This document shows positions 10,277-22,046 of a DNA stretch of 64,000 nt, piece by piece. Location: NCBI GenBank assembly GCA_030144725.1, contig JASKMD010000012.1:1165366-1229365 (forward strand). The letters are read 5' to 3'. A program made the position numbers and the translations under genes. The notes under the pieces were generated by a model. The model made no database searches, was not told the origin of the DNA, and was given only the letters and a program-made list of their open reading frames with translations. This DNA comes from Haematococcus lacustris (lineage: Eukaryota; Chlorophyta; Chlorophyceae; Chlamydomonadales; Haematococcaceae). The number at the start of each line of letters is the position of its first letter. The stretch's first letter is position 1.

Positions 10277-11226
10277 CCATTTATGGACGGCACCCCACTT
10301 GCTCCACACACGTCTGGCACAAGTCGGAACTACAGGCACAGTGCCGCATGCCAACCTCCCATCAGTGGGTCCCACCACCTTGAGGCAGGCGCAACACGCA
10401 AGTGCACCTGATGTGCCCTAAAGCGCACTGCGGTGCCCCCACACCAGCGCCCACGGCGGCCAGCCAGCCGGGCAGCTCAGCCGGGCAGTGTAGGGCCTGA
10501 TGGGGATATCAGTGGGGACACCCCAGTGCGCATCAGGCCACAAGGGCGCGGGTGTGGGGACTCCCCACACTAGCGCCCACAGAGGCCATGCAGCCGGGCA
10601 GCTCAAGCAATGTGTTTGAGTGTCGACGTATCTTCAGGACCCGGACTGATTAAAAGTTGAAGGGATGACCCGGCAGCCATGGAGCAGCACCCCCCTTACC
10701 TCCACCCCCTACGCCCTGAGCCTTCTCAGTCAGCCAGGCAATGCCTAGACGGCTCCAGCACCCTTTCCGTCCCTGACTGTAGTGACTTGAACAGGTCACC
10801 ATCCGATTCCGGGACCATGACTAATGGCCCCGGAGCGTTTCTCAGTTGGCAGCCTCAAGCCGCAGGGCGCGGCCCCACAGCCCAAACCTGGTCCGTACCT
10901 GATCATGACGGCTGAGACAGGTGAGACGGACAGGCAGGTGAGACAGACAGCCCCAACCCAATAACAAACCTACCCATCTAAGTCCCGCCATGCACATCAG
11001 CTGCATGGAGACTTCACCCGCACCACCACCACCCACCCGCTGTGGCTACAGACCCACGCGCTGCATGTGGCTACTGGGAGCCACTAGGGAGCCACAGCTG
11101 ACCCACTACCTCAGCTGCAGCTGCTGCACCACTGGGGCCATGGGAGGCCTCGGGGGCGCCACTCCATAGTGAAGCAGTGCCCGCCATGACATCAGCCTGG
11201 GCCCTTGGCATGGCATGGCCCAGGTG
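10277..11226. other. Intergenic, with a two-copy repeat at 10434-10610
   Basis: After the end of R1 there is a repeat of about 50 bases, twice (10434-10489 and 10558-10608), sharing agcgcccac and gcagccgggcagctca. A word taaaagttgaaggga at 10650 recurs at 11910 in a CSN4 intron. The right part should contain the CSN4 3' untranslated region. No convincing gene is seen. Confidence 0.4.
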
Positions 11227-13346
11227 CTACCTGGCTGTCAGCGCCTGCGCCGCGTCTCCCGCCATGCTGTCAATGATCTCGTTGACCTTGGCGCATATGC
11301 TCTGCACCTGCAGGTCCCACTGCTGCAGCGCCTCAGCCTTCTCGTCAAAGGAGATGATGCCGTGGACCTGCGGTGGGGTCAGAGACACTGCATGCGGCTG
11401 AGGTGCTGCAGCAACAGCTTGGACATGTGCACAGATGACCTGATGCACAGCCGAACACCAGGGGTCGTCTGCTTGCCCCGCCCCCACCCCGCCCCGGCCC
11501 CGGCCCTTGCCCCCACCCCACCCCACCCCCCGCCCCTGTTTCACGCCCTGTCATGACCCCAGGGCTGGCCCCGGCCCCACCTGGTCAATGATGGCGTGCA
11601 GGCGGCCATCAGAGATCATGTCGGCTGCAGTACTCTCCGCCTTCTCTGGGCTCACCCCCAGCAAGTTTCCCAGCTCCTGAACACAACACCACCACGCCCA
11701 GGGCCATTGTGCACCAAGGCTGTGAAGAGGCAGGGCATGCGCTGGCGGCTGCAAGGGGCGGTGGGCAGTGCAGCGCAGCTGAGTTGCAACACACACCTAC
11801 CAGCACCGGCCGCCTAGAAGCTAGCCGCCAGCAGCAGGAGGTCAGCAGCAGCAGGCACCACAGCAGGCTCTCAGCCCAAGCCTAGCTCACCCCCAGGCCC
11901 CTATCTGGTTAAAAGTTGAAGGGACCGCACAGTCCAGGGCAAAGCACAAGCCAGTTGAATGGCCTGACTAGCGCAGCCCAGGGCCAAGCACACCCCTGCT
12001 GCATGAGCCCACCACCTCCTCTGGCACCTGCTCCCCTAGCTTGCCCACCTAGCTCGCCCGGGTGCCATAGGGCTGAGGAGGGCAGGTTGGTGTGCCGCAG
12101 CACCAAGCCAGTTGCTGCCAGGGTGCAGCTGGGTCCTCGTGGTCCTTGCTGGGCACCTGCTCCCCTAGTGTTCCCAGCCCACCTAGCCTTTCCCCCACTG
12201 GCCTGCTGACCTGCTAGCTGGCCGTAGCTGACCCCTACCGTGATAGAGATGTTGTTGTACAGCTTGCTGGCGCTCAGCAGGTTGTGCTGCATGACCGCCC
12301 GCTCCAGCACGGTGGAGCCGTCAGGCAGCTGCGCCATCTGGTGTGGCCGCAGCGTTTGGGAGAAGGCTTCCACCTCCGACCTGGGCAGAGCAAGCAGCAG
12401 GGCAGCATACGTGGCAGCCTAGTCATCACTCTACTAGCATCTGGTGTTTTTTTTTAGGTTCGGTTTAATTCTATTTGGGAGTTCTATTGTCTTCAGGGGA
12501 GTGCACGTTAACATTAGCACTAATCACGCAGGCCATGGAAAGGAAGAAGGGTGTGCTCAGGCGGTAGCGCAGGCAGAGTACGATGCAGGTCTGCAGTCAG
12601 GCAGTGTGGCAGCCGTAGCCCGGCCCCAGGAGAGCTGTCCAGGTGGAGGGCTGAGCCCAGCACCACAGTGGGTCAGCTGGTAGGGGGTAGCAGGCGGCTG
12701 GAAGGCCTGGCCAAGTGCTTACATAGCCGGCTGTCGAGTCAGTGCAAGCCCTGGGAGGGGCAGGGCCCTGGGCTGGCGCTGCCTAGGGGCTGTGGGGCTG
12801 CTGCAGCTGCAGGAAGCTGCTGCTAGGCTGGCTGCCAGTGCAGGAGAGCACTACGCCTTTCAAGTGCTGGCCGTGTGCTGTTGGGCTTCCTGTTGGCTTT
12901 TGGGTCAGGGTCAGGGTCAGGGTCAGCTTCAGGGTCAGGGTCAGGGTCAGGGTCAGGGTCAGGGTCAGGGTCAGGGTCAGGGTCAGGGTCAGGGTCAGGG
13001 TCAGGGTCAGGGTCAGGGTCAGGCTACTGATACCTAGGCCAGCGCTAGCAGCAGCAGCAGCAGCAGCAGCAGCAGTGGCAGTGGCCTGACCTGCGCAGGA
13101 TACGCTCCAGGAACACTTTTTCCAGGAAGGGGTACACTGGCAGCTGCTCTGCGCGCTCGTCCTTGTACAGTGTGGACAGCATGCGGGACCGCTGAGGCCC
13201 TGCTGAGGCCAGGATGGTGCAGGTGATGGCCTGCGTCAGCGCCTGCTGCAGGTCCTCTGCATCCACACGCTGCCCCACATGACCACCGGCAGAGCTCAGC
13301 TCATAGTACCTGATGCAGCAGCAGCAGCAGCAGCAGCAGTCAGGTG

Positions 13347-13387
<41 letters not shown>

Positions 13388-13393
13388 CAGGTG

Positions 13394-13431
<38 letters not shown>

Positions 13432-15219
13432 CAGGTGACAGCTGCAGGGGGCCCAATGCAGTTGTTCCACTGGAGAGTGGTAGGCCTGACAGCAGCACTG
13501 GGCAGCCACACGCCTGGCCCACCCGGCCGCCCAGCCACCCTGCCACTGCCGGCAGGCACTGCACCAGCCACTCCTTCAGCCAGCAGGCCTGGCACTGACG
13601 CAGCCTACATGCCCTGCTGCCTCCTTGCACAGCACAGCTGGAGCGCCAGTCAATGAGTTGCTCAGAAGTGCATGCTGGCAGTCTGGCAGGTTGCATGCCA
13701 TGCTGTTGTGCATGGCGCTGTGCATGACGTTGTGCATGGCAAGCCACCAGGCACACAGGGCAGGCGGGTGGGCCCTTACCTGAGGGCAGCCTCCAGGAAG
13801 CGGCGCTTGGAGTCCAGGATGCGTGCATAGCACACCTTGTACTGCAGCTCCGCAGCTGCATCCTAAACAGGCCATGCAGCAGCATTGGCACACAGCGGAG
13901 TCAGGCCAAGGTCTACACACGGACGCTGACACAGAGCATGGGAGCGGCCCACTGCCGGGCCCTCTGCTGGGCCCTGTGCCGGGCCCTCTGCTGGGCCCCA
14001 CTGCAAGCCACTGCTGCAGCCCACTGCAGCCCTATGCTAAGTCCCACTGCAGCTGACTGCTGCGGTCCAGACCTTGGAGTTGTTGATGAGGCTGGATGCC
14101 TTCTTGATGTACAGCTCAGCGTTGACTGGGTCATCGTCCTCCAGGTACAGCATGGCGATCTTGATGTTCTTCTGCAGCTTGTACGCCGGGTCAATGTTGC
14201 GCATGCCTGCACATAGAGACCCATGGCCCTGCTGCTACCCCATTCACGACAAGGGGCCCAGGGACTGCCAAGAGCAGGCAACAGGACTGTATGCAAGGCG
14301 TAGCGAGCGAGACCTCGAAAGCAAGAACGAGCACTCCACCAAGCACAACAGTTGCATTAGAATGGGGGACCATACTGAAGGCCAGGCACATCAAGACCTG
14401 GTGGGGTGGTGGGTGCATGCGCTGCACCCACGTTGCTGGCCAGCTGCTGCCATGTGGTAGTGTTTATGGTGGTGCTGCTTCTGCTGTTTCTTCTGACTGC
14501 CACAAAAGCAAGGATGATGGCATTGCTGCTGCTGATGCCCGGTGCTGCTGCCACTGTGGGTGGTGACTGCTGGCTTCCCGGGCAAGCAGGGCTTTGAAGT
14601 GCCCAGAGGACAAACAGGGCTGTGAAGTGCGTCCACACCAAGAAGTCGCCCTCATTTCAGTTGCTGCATTCTGTCACCTGAGTCCAGGTCAATGCCAGCC
14701 AGCACCTGCGCAGCCTTTGACCAGCATTCCTCCTTCTCCAGCAGCTCTGCATAGTTCTCCCTGATGATGGTGACAGTGTCCTCAAAGCTGACGATGTGGG
14801 GCTGGATCTTCTCAAGGGCCCTGCCCAGCAATTGCAAACAGAGCTGCTGGGGTTAGCCACCTCCTTGGCTGCGCTGGCTAGCTGAGCTGCAGTGGCCACT
14901 CACAGGGTTGCCACAGGGCCGTGCTGAGCCGGGGGCAGCTTCCCTATTTCCTGGGCAAGGGTCTGCAGCAGCTGCCTGCTAATCACCAGCGGCACGTCGT
15001 CGGACAGCACTGCGTTGCAAGGGAAGGAGGGTTGTTCACGGTGCGCGACTGAGACATTAAGTAGTCAAGAGTCGCACTGTGATCGATGAGGTCGCGGCAG
15101 CTGTCCACAGGGTCCGTGGACGCGAAAGCTTGATCGACTGCTTTTCGATACTGCTCCAATCTCGACTTCTGATCCGACAGTGCAGCTGTTGATGCCAGCA
15201 ACTGCGTCAAGGATGTCAT
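11227..15219 (-). CDS. CSN4: COP9 signalosome complex subunit 4
   Basis: Nine exons (15219-15078, 15009-14904, 14820-14678, 14206-14073, 13862-13780, 13309-13091, 12380-12239, 11676-11581, 11367-11227) join in frame to 401 residues, close to the usual ~406. Family landmarks run in order: DDVPLVISRQLL; LEKIQPHIVSFEDTV; AAQVLAGIDLDSG; KIAMLYLEDDDPVNAE; YKVCYARILDSKRRFLEAA; CTILASAGPQRSRMLSTLYK; LERAVMQHNLLSASKLYNN; and ELGNLLGVSPEKAE in the PCI domain. The last exon reads HGIISFDEKAEALQQWD. CSN4 is a PCI-domain scaffold of the complex that removes NEDD8 from cullin-RING ubiquitin ligases. The start ATG at 15219 gives the usual N-terminus; an in-frame ATG upstream would add about 27 residues. 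Introns hold CAG and TCAGGG arrays. Confidence 0.95.
12902..13022 (+). repeat. TCAGGG hexamer array in a CSN4 intron
   Basis: About 20 copies of TCAGGG with one early variant lie in the intron between exons 6 and 7 of CSN4. The G-rich strand is the template for this minus-strand gene. Confidence 0.95.
13044..13077 (+). repeat. CAG trinucleotide run in a CSN4 intron
   Basis: A run of about nine CAG units lies just downstream, in gene direction, of CSN4 exon 6. Confidence 0.9.
13314..13443 (+). repeat. Higher-order CAG array in a CSN4 intron
   Basis: Three CAG runs are each closed by TCAGGTGACAG, giving a higher-order repeat. It starts within five bases of the CSN4 exon 6 acceptor, so expansion could affect the polypyrimidine tract on the minus strand. 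Confidence 0.9.
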
Positions 15220-16525
15220 TGTGCTGATGGTGCGCTTTAAGGCCAGTGAGCTGGTTGTCAGTGTTGTTTCATAGAGAGAGTGATGTCTGTGTTGCATGGT
15301 CCCCATGTCGGCTTCTACATTGACATGCAGAGTTGTGAATATGGCTGATGAGTAGGGAGCGGTTTCTTAATTAAGTTTAATTAAGCGTCATATTAAGTAT
15401 TAGGTCGCTGTCAGTGATGAGCTGGCTGGCGGCAAGCTGTCTTTTAAGGCTTGTACCAGCATGGATAGGATTAAGCTGTACGTCAAGGAGGCTTGTACCC
15501 AGGGCCTTCTATCAATCAAATAATAAATACATCATCACATATGCGTTGGAAAGCCCAGCGTCGTCTAGAGTGAGGTGTGCAATTGCTCCTTCCTGTAGCG
15601 CCAGTAGAGCGCGACTGGTTAGTTTAACATCCTGATGTTTTGGGTTTAACCACATCTTTAACCAATCTTTAACATACCCGTTTTGCTACCCTGGGACTGC
15701 TTCTCACTGGCTACTTCTGCCGGCATAGTGTCGCTGGGTGCATTGCCGTGTCGCGACCAGAACGACAGCAAAAAGGGACTCGTATCGCGACCAAACGGTC
15801 AACTTTAACAATCGGTTTAACACTAACCTTTAACCAGTCCGGTCGCGCTCTAACCACCAGGCGTCTTGCACAAAACACCTGCCCAACGCTCACCGGCCTG
15901 GCGAGCGCACAAGTGCGAATCGGCAGCTACGTGTGGTCTGAGGCAATCAAGCCTTGGTAAGGGTTAGGCTGGGCTGGGCTGGGCTGGGCTGGGCTGGGCT
16001 GGGCTGGGCTGGGCTGGGCTGGGCTGGGACACAATGATAGGGCCCATGTGGCTGCGATGCGGCGGCGTTTGGATTATCAGGGGTTGGAGTTTTGTTAGCT
16101 GGGACCGGCGGACTATGACTAGCGGCTACAGCGTTGTTCACCAGATATGTACAAGTTGCTCAGGCACTGGAAGCCTGTCCTGCCGCACTTCTGCTGCGTC
16201 GCAGTCCCACTTCAAGCTGAGTGGCTGGTGGGGCTGGAGAGCCTGGCCTCGGCGAGCATCTAGAAGCCCCTCCAGCTTGCGGCAATGTCATGTGGGGGTG
16301 CTAGGTACTGCCCTGGTGGCGGGACCGCGCATGTCACAGTCGCCTGCCTGCCCGCCCGCCCGCCCGCCCGCCCATCCGCTGTGCCAGAGCGCTGCATAGC
16401 TATCAGCCAGCTGCACATAACCACGCCCATCAGCTGTCGTTTTGCTGATCAGGACGTTGAAAGCTGCGGGGCTGTTTGGGTATTTTGTTGACAAGCGCGA
16501 TGTCTGAATCGTCGTGTCGCAGGTC
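15220..16525. other. Intergenic between two minus-strand genes, with a GGGCT array
   Basis: It should contain the CSN4 promoter and the 3' end of the coiled-coil gene. Bases 15360-15560 are locally AT-rich (ttaattaagtttaattaa), and 15630-15860 repeat short tttaac/aaccttt words. Bases 15967-16028 are about twelve GGGCT pentamers, and 16352-16374 repeat gccc. No gene is convincing. Confidence 0.5.
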
Positions 16526-19500
16526 TCATCCCGATGCGGGCGACAGCGTCATATTCACAGCCAGCGCCATCGACAACCGCGCCCTCTGAGACTTGCGTGC
16601 GGCAGCTCGAATGCGCAGGTACTCCATGTCCAACTTCATCTTTTGTGCCTGAGCCTGCATCTCGGACATCGCAAGCTGCGCGTCCACCAACCTCTGCTCG
16701 GTCTCCCTCCACCTTGCATCGGCCTGCAGCAGCACGGAGCAGCTAGGGTGGGGCACAGACAGCTTGCACATACCCACACAGCTGGGTATTCATTTGCTGG
16801 GGCTCAATGCAGCTCTAGGCACAGCAGCGGCTGCAGCCGTGCAAGTGCCGCCAGTCTTAAGCTCATTACCGTCAGGTGGAGGAATCCTGAGCCTAAGCAG
16901 GCAATGCAGGTACATGAAGCTGCCAGCATAACTGGGTGTGAAGTAAACAACGGCCTGACCACAGCTGCAGCCGCAGCCCTTGTTGCAGCCGCAGCCAAAC
17001 CTTGCCAGCGACCACTGTGGTAGCACAGGCCTGATGATTGACGAGCTTCTATCTATCATGCCTGGTCATACCACTGACCTTTGCCAGCGCCTCTTTGGCT
17101 GCCTGCAGCTCAGCCACCATGCCTGCTTTGTCTTGCGCCGCCTGCTTCCCAGCCTGCTGAAGCGCCTCCTGCACCTGCTGTTCTTGGCGGGCGGCATGCT
17201 GTCGGCAGCGCTTCAACTCTTTGGCGCTGCTGGCGGCCTGGGCGTGCGCCTCAGACAGCTCTGCCTTCAGCCGCTGGACCTCCTTCTCCCGCTCCCGAGC
17301 CTCGACTGCCTTGAACAGGGGGTCGGCCGGGTCTGCACGGCATGACTGCGACCGCAGCTATTGCTAGCACATGCATGATGCTGGAAACAGCCAGGGACAC
17401 GTGCAGTCGGTGGTAGGATATCCAAACTTGTGGTGGATTCAGCAGCCTTGCGTCTGATGGCTGTTGTGGCGTGGTCAACCGCCACCAAGCTGCTGTCCGG
17501 CATGTTCTCACTCTCTCACTCTCCTACTCCCTACTATAGTGTACGAGCCTGATGCTATGAGTGAGGGGCTTGGGCTGGCGGCTGTGTAGCTGGCTGACAT
17601 GCAGGTCTCTGACATGTCCACTAGTAGCAGTCCAGTGCACCAGCCTGCACTAGCTGGTAGCAGTCCCAGTGCACCACCCTGCAGGGGCTTGGCTGGCATA
17701 CATGATGCAGACTGTCTGCTGACCATCACAGCTACACAGCGCTGTTGCTGCAGCACCTGCACCACCGCCGCGGCGACGCAATAGGACGAGCGCCGTGCTA
17801 TGGCCGGGTGTTGCAAGCGCGGACTCAGTTGGGTTCACCTGGTGGCTGGCCGGCCCGGCTGCTGGTGGTGCTGCTGGACCTGCTCAACTCGTGGCTGCTG
17901 CCAGGGGCCGGCGGGTCGTCCAGCATGAAGGGCTGCCCGGCAGCGGCCAGCAGCTGGCGAGCCTGGGCTAGGAGAGCACGCAAACGCTTCACCGCCTCTG
18001 CCTGCGGACAGCCAGACAACACAACCCTCCTACCCATCACCTGCTGCCGCATGGGTCCTCACGACAACACCGCAAAACAGTTCCTGGCCCTGGCCCTCAC
18101 CCTGACCCTGACCCTGACACTGGCCCTGGTCCTGACCCTAACACTGGCTCCGACACTGGACCTGACACCGACCCTGGCTCTGACCCTGGCCCTGACCCTG
18201 CACCCAGCCAGGTCAGGTCCCTCATTGCCTTGTACACCAGCAGGCCTCAGCAGCAGCCTGCATGGATGGGAGGACCAACCCTGCCTTGCGCCTATCCTTG
18301 GACATCAACATCGAGGCCTCTATAGTAGTGCCTGCTGGTGGTGCTGCCTGCTGGTGGTGTGGCAGGTCAGGCAGCCACGGCGGTGGTGATCTGAACAACA
18401 ACGCCACCTCATTACAACCTTGCCGACTGCTGTGCTACTATATTACAGCCTCACACTGCACAGAAGCATAGGCAAGGTGTCGAGGCTGCCTGCCTGCTGC
18501 TCAGTTTAGCCGGTGTCAGGCGTGCTACTGATGCCCACACTATCACCAAAACCGTCGAAAGAAGCTTTTGAGGTCTTCAGGTTTTTTCATCATGACCACA
18601 CCATACTCCCATGCATGGCTGCCATGAGTTGCTGCCACGGGCTTTGGCAGGTGAGCAGTCCAGCCCACGCTGCATGCTTCATGCTGCAGCCAGGGGGCGT
18701 CAGAGCACGCTGCATGCCCCTAACAAAAGGTAAGGTAAGTGTACTAAGGTAAGTGTACCTAACCAACCCAAGCCCCAGCCCAGCCCAGGCTATCTCAACG
18801 ATGGCCTCAGGCTGCCCTGCTGCCTTACCTGCTGCTGGCAGTCCAGCTTTGTGTCTCGCAGCTGCTCCTCCAGCGCATCAGCCCTGCACTTCTGATCCTG
18901 AGCGGCATGCTCTGCCACCTCCTGCTCGCGCCGAGCATTGGCGGCTGCGTGGCGCTGGCGCTGCAGGGCAAAGCAGCACACCACAGAGGCACCTGCCCTG
19001 ATGTCATAGAATTCAGGAAACATCAACTCAAATGCCAGAGTCACATCCAAGGTGGGTTTGAAAGTCACACTATCTTGTCACACGTGCGACCTTCATCGTG
19101 TTTTGTCATGGCACATGCTGCCAAACCCCGCCCCATGCAGCATTCTGGACCATGCATCCCGCCGCACATGTGCAGATGAGGGCCCCCTACCTGTGCCTCC
19201 TCCCTAGCTGCCTGCGCTGCCTGCTCCACCGCAAGCTGGGATGCCCCTTCAGCCGCGCTGCTGCTGCTGGTGTTGGCAGGGCAGGCGGCGCTGGCATGGC
19301 TGTGTCTACATAGGAGGGGGCAGGGCCAGGCACGCAGCCAGGCAGCAGGGGTGGGCATGGCATCAGGACCGGACAAGGCAGCAGGGGATGAGGGGGCAGC
19401 AGGGGTGAGGGGGCAGTTAGGGGTGAAGGGGCAGCAGGGGAGATAAAGCAGGCGCAAGGCCTGGCGGCATGTGGCAGGGGTCCACTGCAGGAGTTGCCAT

Positions 19501-22007
19501 CATGATTGCTGTGCTGCATACTCCATGCAAGGCTGAGGCGCATGGGCGCATGGCAAAGAATAAACTTGCAGCTGCACATGGAGCCCTCAACCCTGGCGCC
19601 ATGCAACAGGATTGGGTTCCAGCTGGTCCATGCATACCAACATGTTACTCCCCGCAAACCACTGGCACACGAAATGGACTTGATCACACTGCAACAATGA
19701 CTTTAGGGCTTGCCAAGCGCCCACAAATTGTGACCACAGTACAATGAGAAGGCAGCCATGGAGGTGTATCCAGTACCCCAGTCCCATGGCTACCTCCGCC
19801 ACTCACTCAAATGCTAAACCATCGTTCACACCTTGTTCAGTCACTCTCAATCACACCCTGAACCTGGTCCACCCGCACGCTGTCCTGGCATCTGCCCCGC
19901 ACACCACGCCTCACCTGACTTCTGCCATGCAGCGCTGCAGCTCCATGACCTTGAGCCTGCTGGCCTGCAACTCTGCCTGCAGCTCCTCCTGCTCTGCCCG
20001 CTGCCGTGCCGCTGCTGCCTCGCTGCCTGACTGGCTGCTGGCCAAGGCAGCCAGCTGGGTCTGCAGGGACAGCAGCTCAGCCTGCAGGCCACAACCAGCA
20101 ACTCATGATGATCAGAGCACGGCACCTACCAACCAGTCTCATTGTGAACTGGGCAGCAGGCAGGCATGCTCATGTCGCAGCTTGCACACAGCTCATGGAG
20201 TTCTTTCAAATCTTGACAGTGTGCTCCGCCCAATGCAGGCTCACTATGCAAAATGGGGCAGGACCTTGGAGGAGCGAGGGAACTATGTCTGACCTTGACC
20301 TGCCCTGCCTGGCCTCATCACAGCACCTGCCTGCAGGCCGAGGCTGCTGCAGCGCCCCCCGAGGTGGAGTTCCGCCGCTGCCACCGCCGCCGCCACCTTG
20401 CCATCACCCCCTAGTGAGGTGGAGTACTCCTGCAGCCCACTAGGTCCCCAGCCTTCACTCGTCAGCACCCCAGGCAGCAGCTGCAGCCGACCACACAGCA
20501 GCACCTCCCGGGTCGCCGCTGCCAACGCGTCCCTCACGGGATTCGAACCTGGGTTGCTGGCTGCAGGGCTTGCGGCTCTGCCATCTGAGCTAAGGCTGAG
20601 GGTAAGGGAGGACTGGGAGGTGCGGTGGGGGCTGCTTTGGAGCTGGGGCGATGCCCTGCCGCCATCAATGCTGTTGCTGCTGCTGCTCCTGTGCACTGGC
20701 TCTCTCTGGGAACCGTGCATTGTGGTGTGACCCGCAGTGTGACCAGTGGTGTGACCTGCTGTGTGCCTCGGTGTGAAGGAGGCGTTGCTTTGTGCTGAGC
20801 TGGCGGTGGGTGTTTGTGTGGCTGCCCCTGCAGCTTCTTGCCCCAACACTGTCAGCCCTGCCTTTCGCAACAGAGGGTGCCTGCCGCTGTGAAAACGCGC
20901 CAGCTCCGCCAGCAAGCCAGCGTTCTCACTGCTCAGCCGGTCATTCATGGCATACAGAGCAGCCATCTGGGTGTTGCCTGCAGCTGCTGCACTCGCACTG
21001 GCCCGCTGGGAGGGGGTAGGTGGCCTGGGTATCAAGGGCTGAGGTGGGGCTGGGGGGTTGGCACAGTGAGGTGACTGGCGACCTGCTGTGCCCTTCAGGG
21101 TCAGGGTCAGGGTCGGGGCTGGGGCCGGGGCCAGGCCGGGGCAGGCTGCCCAGTGCGCCAGCCTGCCTGCCAGCAGGGCTGCGGTGCGGGAGACAAGCTG
21201 CTGCAGCAGCTGCTCGCAGTGGGTGACGGCGGAGTGGGCGCTGCTCTCAGCCTGCTGGACCTGCAGCTCCAGTGAGGCCAGACGCTGGGTGTGGGCTTGT
21301 CTGCAGCCAGCAGGTGGGGTGTGGCATGGCATGGGGCCGTGGTGTGGTGTGGTGTGGTGTGGTGTGGTGTGGTGTGGTGTGGTGTGGTGTGGTGTGGTGT
21401 GGTGTGGTGTGGTGTGGTGTGGTGTGGTGTGGTGTGGTGTGGTGTGGTGTGGTGTGGTGTGGTGTGGTGTGGTGTGGTGTGGTGTGGTGTGGTGTGGTGT
21501 GGTGTGGTGTGGTGTGGTGTGGTGTGGTGTGGTGTGGTGTGCATCAAACATGCAACGTGGCAAACACTGCATGGCGGTGATGATGGCGACAGTCTTAACC
21601 ACAACAGCTTGTCAGCATCCAGCGCAGCCCTTGCCTACTCACACTCTTCTCACTCCCTCCCCCGGCGCCCCTCACACCTGCCCCCCACCCCGGGAACTCA
21701 CTGGATCTCCGCCACCTGGGTCCTCAGGGCGCGGACCACAGCCCCCACCTCCTCCCTGGCAGCTGCCCCGCTGCTGCTGCTGCTGCGCTTGCCCCCACCG
21801 CCTAGCCCCACGCTGCCAGGCCCGCCACCAGACCTGTCCCCAGGCGCCCCTCTGCGGCTAACCGGAGGGGCGGGGGCAGATGCCAGGTGGGGGGTGGGGT
21901 TAAGGGGGCCAGCCTGGCCAGGGCCGTGCATGGACATGGTGAATGCCACCTGGCTGCCTGTGGTGGGCAGAGGGGGACAGGGGGCCGCCTGGTTGCACCT
22001 GTCATCC

Positions 22008-22046
<39 letters not shown>

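Larger units (their letters stand above)
6736..10330 (+). mobile_element. R1 repeat family, tandem copy split by two later insertions
   Basis: R1 starts with CAGCAAGTAGGTAGGGTAGG and includes GCTAGCCACGTTTGGGGCCA and repeated CCACTTGCTCCA motifs. A first unit covers 6736-6860 and a second starts at 6861, a 125-bp period. The second breaks after 6905, resumes at 9514 and breaks again at 9658. It then resumes at 10269 and runs to about 10330. An unbroken copy lies at 48135-48364. No ORF of its own is recognisable; it is probably a non-autonomous element. Confidence 0.75.

Noticed and set aside
12902..13089. Gln/Gly-rich and Arg/Val-rich ORFs on plus strand
   Set aside because: They are translations of the TCAGGG and CAG arrays in a CSN4 intron.
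15967..16028. CRISPR-like array
   Set aside because: Pentamer arrays here and elsewhere have no unique spacers; no CRISPR feature is present in the window.
20531..20602. A functional tRNA gene
   Set aside because: Anticodon stem and D-arm spacing do not fit a working tRNA, so it is reported only as tRNA-like.
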